The position numbers were made by a program, and so were the translations under genes. Shown here one piece after another: positions 1-7,955 of a DNA stretch of 64,000 nucleotides (position 1 is its first letter; every line of letters begins with the position of its first letter). The notes under the pieces are model-generated. The model had not been told where the DNA came from. It saw only the letters and a list, made by a program, of their open reading frames with translations, and did no database searches. Where the stretch lies: the NCBI GenBank assembly GCA_039989855.1, contig JBDXGZ010000024.1, positions 62,001 to 126,000 on the forward strand, given 5' to 3'. This DNA comes from CALFVT01 sp039989855. GTDB lineage: Bacteria > Pseudomonadota > Alphaproteobacteria > Caulobacterales > Maricaulaceae.

Positions 1-1
1 G

Positions 2-1057
2 ATTGAATTTGTCATCTCCAAGATTGCCCGCATCCCGCCGAAATCTATTTCTCGCGATGATGAAAAGGCGCTGAAATCTCTCGCAGGTGACTTAAAGCGT
101 ATGGTCTTTGGTCAAGAGAAGGCGATTGAACAAGTGGCGTCTGCGGTTAAACTCGCGCGAGCAGGCCTACGTGAACCGAATAAGCCGATTGGCTCTTATT
201 TGTTTGCAGGGCCAACGGGCGTGGGTAAAACCGAAGTCGCGAAACAATTGGCCTTAACGCAAGGGTTAGAGCTTCTGCGCTTTGATATGTCTGAATATAT
301 GGAACGCCATACGGTCAGCCGCCTGATTGGTGCGCCTCCTGGTTATGTCGGCCATGATCAAGGCGGGCAGTTAACGGACGCGGTTAATCAAAACCCGCAT
401 GCGGTCTTGCTTCTTGATGAAATCGAGAAAGCTCACCCCGATATTTATAATATCTTACTGCAAGTCATGGATAATGGCTTCTTGACGGATTCCAATGGTC
501 GCAAGGTCGACTTCCGCAATGTGATATTGATTATGACGACCAATGCAGGCGCGGCAGACGCGCAAAAATCCGAAATCGGCTTTGGCCGTGGTCTGAAAAC
601 TGACGAATCTGACGCGGCGATTAAAAAGCTCTTCACGCCAGAATTTCGTAACCGCCTCGACGCAGCTATTCAGTTTGGTGCGCTCTCACCCGAAGACATC
701 GCGCGTGTGGTTGATAAATTTGTTATCCAACTCGAAGCGCAACTCTCTGACCGTAAGATCATGTTTGAGCTCTCCAAGGGGGCGAATATGTGGCTGGCGA
801 AAAAGGGCTACGATAAACGCTACGGCGCGCGGCCTTTGGGACGCACCATTCAAGAATATATCAAGAAACCGCTCGCGGATGAGATCTTGTTTGGTAAGCT
901 GAAACGCGGCGGTTTGGTGAAAGTGGGTGTTGACCGTAAGAAGGAAAACCTCACCTTCAAAATCCTCAAGCCCGATCAGCTTAAGATCGAAGGCCGCAAA
1001 GGCGGGAAGGGACTCCCCGCGCCCGAAAAGGACCCAAAGCCGAAAGAGGACGCTTAG
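2..1057 (+). CDS. clpA: ATP-dependent Clp protease ATP-binding subunit ClpA, 3' part
   Basis: The reading frame is open from base 2 of the window, so the 5' half of the gene lies outside; the ATG at 101 is internal. The visible part is the second AAA+ module of ClpA, the hexameric unfoldase that feeds substrates to the ClpP protease in the cytoplasm. It has Walker A GPTGVGKTE, Walker B LLLDEIEKAH, the pore/sensor segment SEYMERHTVSRLIGAPPGYVG, an arginine-finger stretch FRNRLDA and the C-terminal D2-small domain RYGARPLGRTIQ. The basic tail GRKGGKGLPAPEKDPKPKEDA is a lineage extension. An intrinsic terminator follows directly. The last 88 bases recur at 2531-2618, which is unusual. Identification is firm. 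Confidence 0.96.
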   Translation: MEFVISKIARIPPKSISRDDEKALKSLAGDLKRMVFGQEKAIEQVASAVKLARAGLREPNKPIGSYLFAGPTGVGKTEVAKQLALTQGLELLRFDMSEYMERHTVSRLIGAPPGYVGHDQGGQLTDAVNQNPHAVLLLDEIEKAHPDIYNILLQVMDNGFLTDSNGRKVDFRNVILIMTTNAGAADAQKSEIGFGRGLKTDESDAAIKKLFTPEFRNRLDAAIQFGALSPEDIARVVDKFVIQLEAQLSDRKIMFELSKGANMWLAKKGYDKRYGARPLGRTIQEYIKKPLADEILFGKLKRGGLVKVGVDRKKENLTFKILKPDQLKIEGRKGGKGLPAPEKDPKPKEDA

Positions 1058-1058
1058 G
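971..1058 (+). repeat. clpA tail repeat, copy A (inside clpA)
   Basis: The last 88 bases of clpA are repeated at 2531-2618 with four mismatches by direct reading. Three mismatches are silent and one is a conservative Asp/Glu change, so the second copy looks like the tail of a homologous clpA rather than a random duplication. The two copies bracket the lipoprotein gene at 1133-2506. Confidence 0.93.
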
Positions 1059-1072
1059 ATTAAGATTTAATG

Positions 1073-1110
1073 ACCCCGCCCAGAGTTAATTATTCTCGGC
1101 GGGGTTTTTT
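1073..1110 (+). terminator. clpA intrinsic terminator
   Basis: A perfect GC-rich stem, ACCCCGCC (1073-1080) with GGCGGGGT (1098-1105), is followed by a run of six T. It ends clpA transcription just upstream of the next gene. Confidence 0.88.
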
Positions 1111-1132
1111 CATGTGAGTGATGGAGAGACGT

Positions 1133-2506
1133 GTGGGAAGAAACAAAAAAGTTGTTAAGGCCTTGTGTTTTCCAATTTTTTTGCTCCTCAATAATTGCGG
1201 TTTTGAGGGTATAACTACGGTCAACGGGAACACGAACACGTTTTATCCAATTGATGAAAGTTTTGAGATAGAAGAAGAATTATTTATCCCTTTGCCGAAA
1301 TTCGTCGGCCAACCTGATGTAATTAATTATAATAGCCAAAAAAACCCTCGAGACTTTTGCATAGGCCAAGAGCCAATTCCAAGAGTAGACCTGAAATACA
1401 CAGTCGCCTCAGTTCATGAATTACAAGGTCCGATTTCGACAATTAAACTTACACCTGATGGAAAATATCTACTTTACAGGCGCTTTGCCGATACATTGAT
1501 TTATATACACGATATTGAGGCTAATCAGCTGGTAGAGACCATTCGGCCTAAAAAAGGCATAGATTTTGAAAACCACCTGAGCAGTCACTACAGTTTTTTT
1601 ACTGTGGCTGATAGTTCGCATTTTTATTGGCTAGCGTCGGAGTTTAACTCTGATGAAAACATATCAAAAACACACCTTTATAGCTATAATTTGGCATCGC
1701 GGAATCTATCTTCAGTGGTGTTCGATATTGGTTTTTTAAAATGGGGCGACCTAAACCTTTCAAAAAAAGCTGTTGTGAATAGCACAGAGATATTGGCAAC
1801 TTTATGTAATCAAGAAACAAAAAAAACTAATGCTTTGGGCTGCGTACTAGCCGTTGTTTCTCCAAGTGACATGCGAACCATTGAGCCGAAGCTCTTTATT
1901 GAGGGCGAACAGGTTTATGGTCATAATGATTTTGGTTTACAATCTGTCAAGAGAACGGGGCACAAAGGGGTGTTTCGGGTTTCAACATACTACAATGTTG
2001 ATGAAACAAAATTATCACATTGTGAAACTATAGATAAGTCTAAGGGTGTTAGATGTGAAAATAAAGTGAGTTGCTTTGGTGAGCTCGACGTTAATAAAGA
2101 TAGTTTTGATTTACACTGTGATAATAAGTTGTTTTCCCGCAGTGGCGGTGGGTTAAGTAACCAGTATCAAGATGATTCATACTATCACAATTGGTATCCA
2201 TCAAAGAGAATTCCTTTAGCAATAAGCCTAAGTGCCCAAAGTGATTTTTTTAATAAAGGCTTGTGCCGTCGTTATGAAAGCCCTCGTGAAAGTTTTACTG
2301 CTTACCCGTCTTCTACATGGGTTGTGCTAAAGGGGCGGGAGGAAATCATAGGGTATGATTCTGAATTAGCCGCTCCTTTATTTAGTTTCTCAACAAAAGG
2401 AAGTAGCGTTTTTGATTTTCAGAGCAGTGAAAAGGGTGATCTTATCCTATGGACATCGCAGAGACGGCTTGGTCTTTTTATGGCTAAATTAGAGGAACGA
2501 AAATAA
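1133..2506 (+). CDS. hypothetical lipoprotein, possible beta-propeller
   Basis: Unrecognised protein of about 457 residues. GTG at 1133 is preferred because GGAGA lies about five bases upstream; in-frame GTG 1118 and ATG 1121 have no such site. The N-terminus has a basic stretch (GRNKKVVK), a short hydrophobic core and an imperfect lipobox ending LLNNC, so outer-membrane lipoprotein export is likely. The segment LTPDGKYLLYRR resembles the blade start of WD40/TolB-like propellers, but no full repeat series is visible. The gene is clearly more AT-rich than clpA and sits between two copies of the clpA 3' end, both signs of horizontal arrival. No function is assigned. Confidence 0.75.
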   Translation: MGRNKKVVKALCFPIFLLLNNCGFEGITTVNGNTNTFYPIDESFEIEEELFIPLPKFVGQPDVINYNSQKNPRDFCIGQEPIPRVDLKYTVASVHELQGPISTIKLTPDGKYLLYRRFADTLIYIHDIEANQLVETIRPKKGIDFENHLSSHYSFFTVADSSHFYWLASEFNSDENISKTHLYSYNLASRNLSSVVFDIGFLKWGDLNLSKKAVVNSTEILATLCNQETKKTNALGCVLAVVSPSDMRTIEPKLFIEGEQVYGHNDFGLQSVKRTGHKGVFRVSTYYNVDETKLSHCETIDKSKGVRCENKVSCFGELDVNKDSFDLHCDNKLFSRSGGGLSNQYQDDSYYHNWYPSKRIPLAISLSAQSDFFNKGLCRRYESPRESFTAYPSSTWVVLKGREEIIGYDSELAAPLFSFSTKGSSVFDFQSSEKGDLILWTSQRRLGLFMAKLEERK

Positions 2507-2530
2507 TGTCAGGCTTTCGAGATACATTAA

Positions 2531-2618
2531 CCTGAGCAGCTCAAGATCGAAGGCCGCAAAGGCGGGAAGGGACTCCCCGCGCCCGAAAAGGACCCAAAGC
2601 CGAAAGAGGATGCTTAGG
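2531..2618 (+). repeat. clpA tail repeat, copy B (gene remnant)
   Basis: An 84/88 match to the end of clpA (971-1058), in the same coding sense, including its stop codon. A TAA at 2528-2530 lies immediately upstream in the same frame, so it is not translated as part of a fusion. It looks like the displaced original end of clpA, or a footprint left by integration of the 1.56-kb segment. Confidence 0.92.
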
Positions 2619-2641
2619 TCATAGAATATATAAGATAGATG

Positions 2642-2669
2642 AAAGCTCCGCAGTTGTGGGGCTTTTTTT
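2642..2669 (+). terminator. intrinsic terminator after clpA remnant
   Basis: Stem AAAGCTCC (2643-2650) with GGGGCTTT (2658-2665), one G-T pair, then a T run. It follows copy B of the clpA tail, as the first terminator follows copy A. It may originally have served clpA. Confidence 0.8.
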
Positions 2670-2679
2670 ATGGCGGAGT

Positions 2680-3018
2680 TTAAGAGGTTACCTCTGACGC
2701 TTGATCCATCTCTCCACGCTCATTAGCAATGTCGCGGCTCTCGCGCACGAGTGGTGCGCCAGCGGGGCAAACGGATTGGGCAAAGCTGTTGAGCGTATTG
2801 ACGAGGTTATCTTGCACGAGCGTGTAGTGAACAAATTGTCCTTTTTTCTCTCGGCTAATGAGGCCTGCATTCTCGAGTATTGATAAATGTTTCGATAGGG
2901 CAGGTTTGGACATCTCAAAGCGGTCGGCAATTTCGCCCGCCGTAAGACTGGCGGCAGACAAATAGGCCAAAATTCTACGGCGCGGTGTCGATGAAAGGGC
3001 GGAAAAGACTTTTTCCAT
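2680..3018 (-). CDS. ArsR/SmtB-family transcriptional repressor
   Basis: 112-residue winged-helix protein. The N-terminal 80 residues carry the ArsR fold: LSSTPRRRILAYL, then a helix-turn-helix (LTAGEIADRFEMSKPALSKHLSILENAGLI) and the wing SREKKGQFVHYTL. The single cysteine near residue 83 does not form the ELCVCD metal site, so it is probably not a classical metal sensor; the sequence style is closer to SdpR/YceK-type members. It is divergently transcribed from a small membrane-protein gene at 3156. The shared 138-base gap holds palindromes that fit its operator, suggesting it represses itself and the membrane gene. The signal it responds to is unknown. Confidence 0.9.
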   Translation of the reverse strand: MEKVFSALSSTPRRRILAYLSAASLTAGEIADRFEMSKPALSKHLSILENAGLISREKKGQFVHYTLVQDNLVNTLNSFAQSVCPAGAPLVRESRDIANERGEMDQASEVTS

Positions 3019-3052
3019 GAGAACTCCTGAATCTTTTTTTACAAAAGAAGTA

Positions 3053-3070
3053 TTTAACTAATTGACTAAA
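3053..3070. promoter_or_regulatory. candidate ArsR operator 1 (imperfect)
   Basis: Imperfect inverted repeat with TTTA/TAAA outer arms around an AACTAATTGA core, 18 bases long. It lies close to the arsR start and resembles the perfect palindrome 40 bases away. It is a candidate autoregulatory site. Confidence 0.5.
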
Positions 3071-3092
3071 TATATAAGCCGTGCTTTAAGAA

Positions 3093-3110
3093 TTTAACTT
3101 ATTAGTTAAA
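3093..3110. promoter_or_regulatory. candidate ArsR operator 2 (perfect palindrome)
   Basis: Perfect inverted repeat TTTAACT-TATT-AGTTAAA in the divergent intergenic region, 45 bases upstream of the membrane-protein start. The arm length and 4-base centre are typical of ArsR-family operators. Confidence 0.65.
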
Positions 3111-3155
3111 TAGTGTTTTTAAAGCAATTATGCAAGTTAAAAGAAGGAAAATATC

Positions 3156-3593
3156 ATGTTAGGGACGACATATTTACTCTATATCACCATCAGCCTCGGA
3201 CTGACGTTCTGGGTCGGGCGGACACTCAATAAAAATGGCCATGTCTTTTTGATGGAATCTTACGAGGGCAAAGAAGCCCTCGCCCTCGCGATTAATAATA
3301 TGCTGCTCGTCGGTTTTTATATGGTCAATATTGGCTTCATTGGTTACACGTTAAAAATCACAGGGGGGCAGCCAAACGACATGGCGCAAGTGATCGAATT
3401 CCTCAGTGTGAAAGTCGGCTTTATCGCGATTATCCTCGGCGGGATGCACTTCGCCCTGATGTTCGCCCTGCAAAAATATAGCAACTTGCAGAAAGCCCCC
3501 GTGATGAACCCGCTACTGGAACCACGACCTCGGAAAACTTACAAAGATCAAATCGCTGAAGCGAAGATCAACCCTGCCACAGGACGGCCGTAA
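3156..3593 (+). CDS. small integral membrane protein, ArsR-associated
   Basis: 145 residues with three likely membrane helices: about residues 4-20 (YLLYITISLGLTFWVG), 45-68 (NNMLLVGFYMVNIGFIGYTL) and 85-108 (VGFIAIILGGMHFALMFAL). A basic cytoplasmic tail follows. An AAGGA ribosome-binding site precedes the ATG. It is divergent from the arsR-type regulator with palindromes between them, so it is the probable regulated target. No catalytic motif is recognised. It could be an immunity-like or stress membrane protein, as in sdpR/sdpI pairs, but the sequence does not show SdpI motifs. Confidence 0.82.
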   Translation: MLGTTYLLYITISLGLTFWVGRTLNKNGHVFLMESYEGKEALALAINNMLLVGFYMVNIGFIGYTLKITGGQPNDMAQVIEFLSVKVGFIAIILGGMHFALMFALQKYSNLQKAPVMNPLLEPRPRKTYKDQIAEAKINPATGRP

Positions 3594-3619
3594 GGATTTC
3601 TAAAATCACGACTTTAAAC

Positions 3620-3651
3620 CCCGCTCATTAGGATTAATGGGCGGGCTTTTT
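3620..3651 (+). terminator. intrinsic terminator of the membrane-protein gene
   Basis: An 11-bp stem, CCCGCTCATTA (3620-3630) with TAATGGGCGGG (3635-3645), tetraloop GGAT and one G-T pair, followed by CTTTTTC. Confidence 0.9.
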
Positions 3652-3895
3652 CTTGTGGAATGTTTTGTCGTGAACTTAAAAAAGGTGCTCAGTGGCTTAA
3701 ACCGTAGGCATTTTAAGCCGCTCAAACTGAGGTGATTAGAATCACTTTACCTTTGTTATACGGGCAGAGCAGGCCGTCACGGATAAGGTTTTTGTCTAAA
3801 AGGTTGGCAGGGAAAACCTTCAATGAAATCTATACTTACTAAAATCTAGGTCTATAATAATAAGCTGGCGGTTTAATACTGAGACGAGATTTTCC
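3652..3895. other. intergenic stretch without a gene
   Basis: No supported gene or RNA. It contains a short palindrome, GTGATT-AG-AATCAC, near 3732-3745, and AT-rich sequence before the lipoprotein gene that may hold its promoter. No consensus pair of -35/-10 boxes stands out. Confidence 0.5.
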
Positions 3896-4957
3896 ATGAT
3901 AAATGCCTTAAATGCGCTCCTCTTAACAGGGGTATATGTGACACTCCTAAATGCGTGTGCACCAAAGGAAACCGTTACCTCAAAATTATCAGACCAAATG
4001 CGTGCTGAAACACCAACATCCCTTGTGATTGACCATCCGTCCAAGACTGTTGAAGAAATGCTAAAGCCTCAGAATGCAAAAGGCGATGCCGCGCGCGCGA
4101 CTTTGGCAACGCAACTCGCGCAAAATGAGACGGACACACGCCTGTCTCCATTATTGAATTCCTGTAAAACCCAACCTGTTGGTTATCCTTATCCTTATGA
4201 TTTGATCAGCGCAGGATATACAGATACACCAACGGAGGCCTATCCGCAGACACTATTTTTTCAGGTGGCCGCACGGGATTCGAGTTGGGGAGGCATTAGC
4301 CTCGAAACGATCTTTTATCCGATTAAAACTTTCAATGTAACGATGCTTGATGAACGCGGAATCGAGGTAAGCTCTTCTGCAGAAGATGTTAGCGGCGTAA
4401 CCAGCGAGATCAATCCAGATGGGAATTACGGTGCGTCTTATGATTTCCAAGAAGTAAGTGTGGATAAAAAATTCTACTGTGCCGATCCCGAACAGGCGAC
4501 AACGTTTTTACAAGTTCTCCAAACGAGCTTACAATCCGATACGGCCCCTCCCAACTCTGAACCTGCTGTAGAGCCCGAGACGCTTCCACAGATACGCTAC
4601 AGCGTGACCTTTCCGCGTTCGGATATCAATTTAGAGGGTATGTGCGAATATATGCATAATGATGCGAAGGACCGGATTAAACTTGCGCTGATACGTGCGC
4701 GCCTCGACCCCATACTTCAAATTGCCGAAGCGCCAAATAATGATCTGCGAATTGTGCTGCCAGAATACCCTAATCATAGCGATGTAGCCCTGAATGAGTG
4801 CCGCTTTGACATGGATATTTATGCAAATTGGACACCGGATAATCTCAACCCAATCCCAGCCCGTAATCAAAATTACGAGACGGGGTATGAGTTGATTGAT
4901 GATGGCATGTTAGAGATTGTCGACTCTTATAAGTTAAATCTGGCCACGAGAGAGTAG
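3896..4957 (+). CDS. hypothetical lipoprotein
   Basis: 353 residues. The N-terminus is a lipoprotein signal, with hydrophobic LLLTGVYVTLLNAC and Cys-21 as the lipidation site, so it is exported and acylated. The mature part has no recognised domain. It holds at least six cysteines (for example NSCKTQP, KKFYCADP, EGMCEYMH, NECRFDMD), which could form disulfides in the periplasm. A central low-complexity linker (PPNSEPAVEPETLP) separates two halves. It stands alone between a terminator and the DUF4197 gene. Function unknown. Confidence 0.82.
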   Translation: MINALNALLLTGVYVTLLNACAPKETVTSKLSDQMRAETPTSLVIDHPSKTVEEMLKPQNAKGDAARATLATQLAQNETDTRLSPLLNSCKTQPVGYPYPYDLISAGYTDTPTEAYPQTLFFQVAARDSSWGGISLETIFYPIKTFNVTMLDERGIEVSSSAEDVSGVTSEINPDGNYGASYDFQEVSVDKKFYCADPEQATTFLQVLQTSLQSDTAPPNSEPAVEPETLPQIRYSVTFPRSDINLEGMCEYMHNDAKDRIKLALIRARLDPILQIAEAPNNDLRIVLPEYPNHSDVALNECRFDMDIYANWTPDNLNPIPARNQNYETGYELIDDGMLEIVDSYKLNLATRE

Positions 4958-5073
4958 GCTCCAATTAAGTGTCTTTGTTTGGGCGTTTTAAGCCTATGAG
5001 AAACGCGCCACTGTCATCATCACTTCACCTTTTTGTCTAAGATATGCTATAAAGCGTAAAAAGGAGCTGTTTC

Positions 5074-5823
5074 ATGTCTAAATCATCACATCTATCCCGC
5101 CGTCATACCTTATTTGGATTAGGGGCGCTGGCGAGCTTGCCAGCCTGTGAAACGCTCGACCCTGCTGTGATTGAGGGCATTTTAGGCGGTACGACGGGCG
5201 CTGGATTTGGCCTGACCCAAGCGGACGCGGCGTTCGGAATTAAAACGGCGCTGAATAATGGTATTGGAAATGCGGTCGGTAGCCTCGGCATTTTGGACGG
5301 CTTTTGGCGCGATAGTCTCATACAAATCCCGCTACCGAGTCAGCTACAAAGCGTGCAAAATACGCTATCACGATTCGGAGCAGGGGGCTTGTTTGACGAG
5401 CTTCACCAACAGCTGAACCGCGGCGCGGAAAAAGCGGTTCCCGTGGCCAAAGATATTTTCGTCAGCGCGGTCAGCTCTCTCTCGATCTCAGATGCGATCA
5501 ATATTGTTCGCGGGCCAGATACGGCGGCAACAAGTTTCCTCCAAGGGGCGACACAAACGAAATTAGCAAGCGCCTTTTCACCGATCATGGAATCTGCTCT
5601 CGCCGATACAGGCGCGCTCCGTCTTGTCGGGCAAGTGGAACAATCTTTATCCTCACTCCCCGTCCAAGTGGCTGGGCTGAACAATGTTCGCGGTGACCTC
5701 ATCAGTCACGGCGTGTCCAAAGGTCTCGATGGTGTGTTCTATTATATTGGTGAGGAAGAGAAAGCCATTCGCGCCAATCCCGCCAAACGTACAAGCGAAA
5801 TTTTACGGCGCGTATTTGCCTAG
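5074..5823 (+). CDS. DUF4197 domain-containing Tat lipoprotein
   Basis: 249 residues. The N-terminus has a twin-arginine-like motif (SRRHTLFG), a hydrophobic core and a lipobox LPAC, so it is probably a Tat-exported lipoprotein. The rest matches the DUF4197 family: a small helical protein rich in Ala/Leu with ALNNGIGNAVGSLG near the start, the VRGPDTAATSFLQ segment in the middle, and a conserved ending with GLDGVFYYIGEEEKAIRANPAKRTSEILRRVF. An AAAAAGGAG ribosome-binding site precedes the ATG. Members occur widely in proteobacteria with no established function. Confidence 0.88.
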   Translation: MSKSSHLSRRHTLFGLGALASLPACETLDPAVIEGILGGTTGAGFGLTQADAAFGIKTALNNGIGNAVGSLGILDGFWRDSLIQIPLPSQLQSVQNTLSRFGAGGLFDELHQQLNRGAEKAVPVAKDIFVSAVSSLSISDAINIVRGPDTAATSFLQGATQTKLASAFSPIMESALADTGALRLVGQVEQSLSSLPVQVAGLNNVRGDLISHGVSKGLDGVFYYIGEEEKAIRANPAKRTSEILRRVFA

Positions 5824-5921
5824 AGGGCTAAAAACGATTAAGTCTAAGGTTTTAAATGGGCGGCTTATGTCGCCCATGATTTTGTGCGGCTCTAATATGT
5901 AACGCCGTAAGGAAATAAGAG

Positions 5922-7106
5922 ATGACGAAACTAGGAACGGCCCTCACGGCGGGTGCGATTAAAGTGATGATGTGCGGCTGCGGGGAGCTGGGCAAAGAAG
6001 TTGTCATCGAGCTACAGCGGCTCGGGGTTGAAGTCATAACGGTAGACCGCTACGCCAATGCGCCGGCCATGCAGGTCGCCCACCGCTCTTACGTCATCAA
6101 TATGCTCGACGGGGCCGCGTTGCGTAAAATTGCCGAAGACGAAAAGCCCGACCTGATTGTTCCTGAAATTGAAGCTATTGCGACCGACACACTGCGCGCA
6201 CTCGAGGCTGAAGGCTTTACAGTAATTCCCACAGCTAATGCCACGCAAATCACCATGAACCGCGAGGGCATCAGGCGGCTCGCCGCAGAAGACTTGGGCC
6301 TGACCACATCCCCTTACCGTTTTGCCGATAGCGAGTCCGAATGCCGCGCGGCGATGGCCGACATAGGCTTGCCCTGCGTGGTCAAGCCTGTCATGTCTTC
6401 CTCGGGTAAGGGGCAAAGCACGGCCCATGTGGAGGCCGACATTGAAAATGTGTGGAGCTACTCCCAAACGGGTGGCCGCACAGGAAAATCACGCATCATC
6501 GTCGAAGGCTTCGTTGATTTTGATTATGAGATTACGTTGCTGACCGTGCGCCATATAGGCGGTACGTCTTTTTGCGCTCCCATTGGACACCGCCAAGAGG
6601 GCGGGGATTACCAAGAAAGCTGGCAGCCTCATCCTATGTCACCATCCGCGCTCAAGGCCGCGCAGGACATGGCCAAGACGGTCACTGACGCGCTCGGTGG
6701 TTACGGCCTGTTTGGGGTCGAATTATTCGTCAAAGGCGATGAGGTGATCTTCTCCGAAGTGTCGCCCCGCCCGCATGATACGGGGCTTGTCACATTGATC
6801 TCCCAAGACCTGTCCGAATTTGCGCTGCATGCACGCGCGATTTTAGGCCTGCCTATTCCCGCCATTCGTCAATTTGGACCTGCGGCCTCTGCGGTGATTT
6901 TAGGGGATGGGGTGTCTTCAAATATAAGCTTCAAAAATGTAGCCGCTGCGTTAGTCGAGACCGACACGCAAATACGCCTCTTCGGCAAGCCCGAAATTAA
7001 CGGCAGCCGCCGCCTCGGCGTCACCGTCGCCCGAGGCGAGAGTTTGGACGAGGCGAGAGCGAAGGCTCTCCGCGCGGCGCAGGCGGTGGAAGTTGAGTAT
7101 AACTAA
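5922..7106 (+). CDS. purT: formate-dependent phosphoribosylglycinamide formyltransferase
   Basis: PurT makes formyl-GAR from GAR, formate and ATP, a folate-independent alternative to PurN in purine synthesis. The 394 residues match the usual length of about 392. The ATP-grasp fold is visible: N-terminal MMCGCGELGKEVVIELQRLGVE, EIEAIATDTL, the hinge segment PCVVKPVMSSSGKGQS, the substrate region IGHRQEGGDYQESWQP, and the metal/ATP motif FSEVSPRPHDTG. It is closely similar to the E. coli enzyme as remembered. It is transcribed alone, between the DUF4197 gene and a convergent channel gene. Very secure. Confidence 0.97.
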   Translation: MTKLGTALTAGAIKVMMCGCGELGKEVVIELQRLGVEVITVDRYANAPAMQVAHRSYVINMLDGAALRKIAEDEKPDLIVPEIEAIATDTLRALEAEGFTVIPTANATQITMNREGIRRLAAEDLGLTTSPYRFADSESECRAAMADIGLPCVVKPVMSSSGKGQSTAHVEADIENVWSYSQTGGRTGKSRIIVEGFVDFDYEITLLTVRHIGGTSFCAPIGHRQEGGDYQESWQPHPMSPSALKAAQDMAKTVTDALGGYGLFGVELFVKGDEVIFSEVSPRPHDTGLVTLISQDLSEFALHARAILGLPIPAIRQFGPAASAVILGDGVSSNISFKNVAAALVETDTQIRLFGKPEINGSRRLGVTVARGESLDEARAKALRAAQAVEVEYN

Positions 7107-7127
7107 GGGGTGAGGGGCTTTAGGGTT

Positions 7128-7748
7128 TTAACCATCAATGTTGGGGGCACGTTTCGGCAGTGACCACTTAAATAAAAGCCCGCATCCGCGCAAAATAAAA
7201 GCTGTAATCCCGCCAAGAATAAGACTTAAAGTTTCATAACCTGTAACTACATAGCTGAGGCAAAATATAAAGGCTCCAAGCAATGCCGCCGTCGCGTAAA
7301 TTTCTTTACGAAGAATAAGCGGGATTTCATTGATTACGACATCGCGTAGCATACCGCCTGCCGCAGCCGTTATAGCCCCCATTGCAACACTCACAGGAAT
7401 ACTCATCGTCAGCGCATATGTTTTCGAGGCCCCCAAAACGCAAAACAATGACAACCCAAGCGCGTCAGCCCACTCTAAAGCCTGATAGGGTTTCCCACTT
7501 TTAATCGGTATAATAAATGTTAGAAAAGCGGCAAGTATGATGATGTAAAGATAGTTGGGATTTTCGAGCCAAAACATGGGTACGCCCAGCATTATATCGC
7601 GTAATGTGCCGCCGCCTATGGCAGGTAACGCGGCTAATATTATATATCCTAAAATATCCATATTTTTTCTGTTGGCGGCTAAAGCTCCCGATATTGCAAA
7701 AACGAATACTCCAGCAAAATCAAATATAGTTATGTAAGACATACTCAT
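7128..7748 (-). CDS. trimeric intracellular cation (TRIC)-type channel, UPF0126 family
   Basis: 206-residue membrane protein with about seven helices and an internal two-fold repeat. Each repeat carries the family signature GGGTLRD (around residue 46) and GGMLRDV (around residue 132). Bacterial members such as YicG are homologues of TRIC potassium-permeable channels. It lies convergent with purT and is apparently monocistronic. The start at 7748 or the adjacent Met two codons later are both possible. Confidence 0.9.
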   Translation of the reverse strand: MSMSYITIFDFAGVFVFAISGALAANRKNMDILGYIILAALPAIGGGTLRDIMLGVPMFWLENPNYLYIIILAAFLTFIIPIKSGKPYQALEWADALGLSLFCVLGASKTYALTMSIPVSVAMGAITAAAGGMLRDVVINEIPLILRKEIYATAALLGAFIFCLSYVVTGYETLSLILGGITAFILRGCGLLFKWSLPKRAPNIDG

Positions 7749-7955
7749 GCCCCTTAATGAATGAGGGCTTCACTCTAGTTGCTTTAGGTGAAAATGGAAC
7801 CATTTTAAATTTATCTACAGAAATTGTGGAGGCTTAATGAGCCATTTAAACTCGCTCAAAATAAACCGCGACCTAAAACACCGTCTTCCAAATCATCCCC
7901 CTCCCATCACAGTCATTGGCTTGACATCACGCACCTTAGACCCAACATCTAGCCT

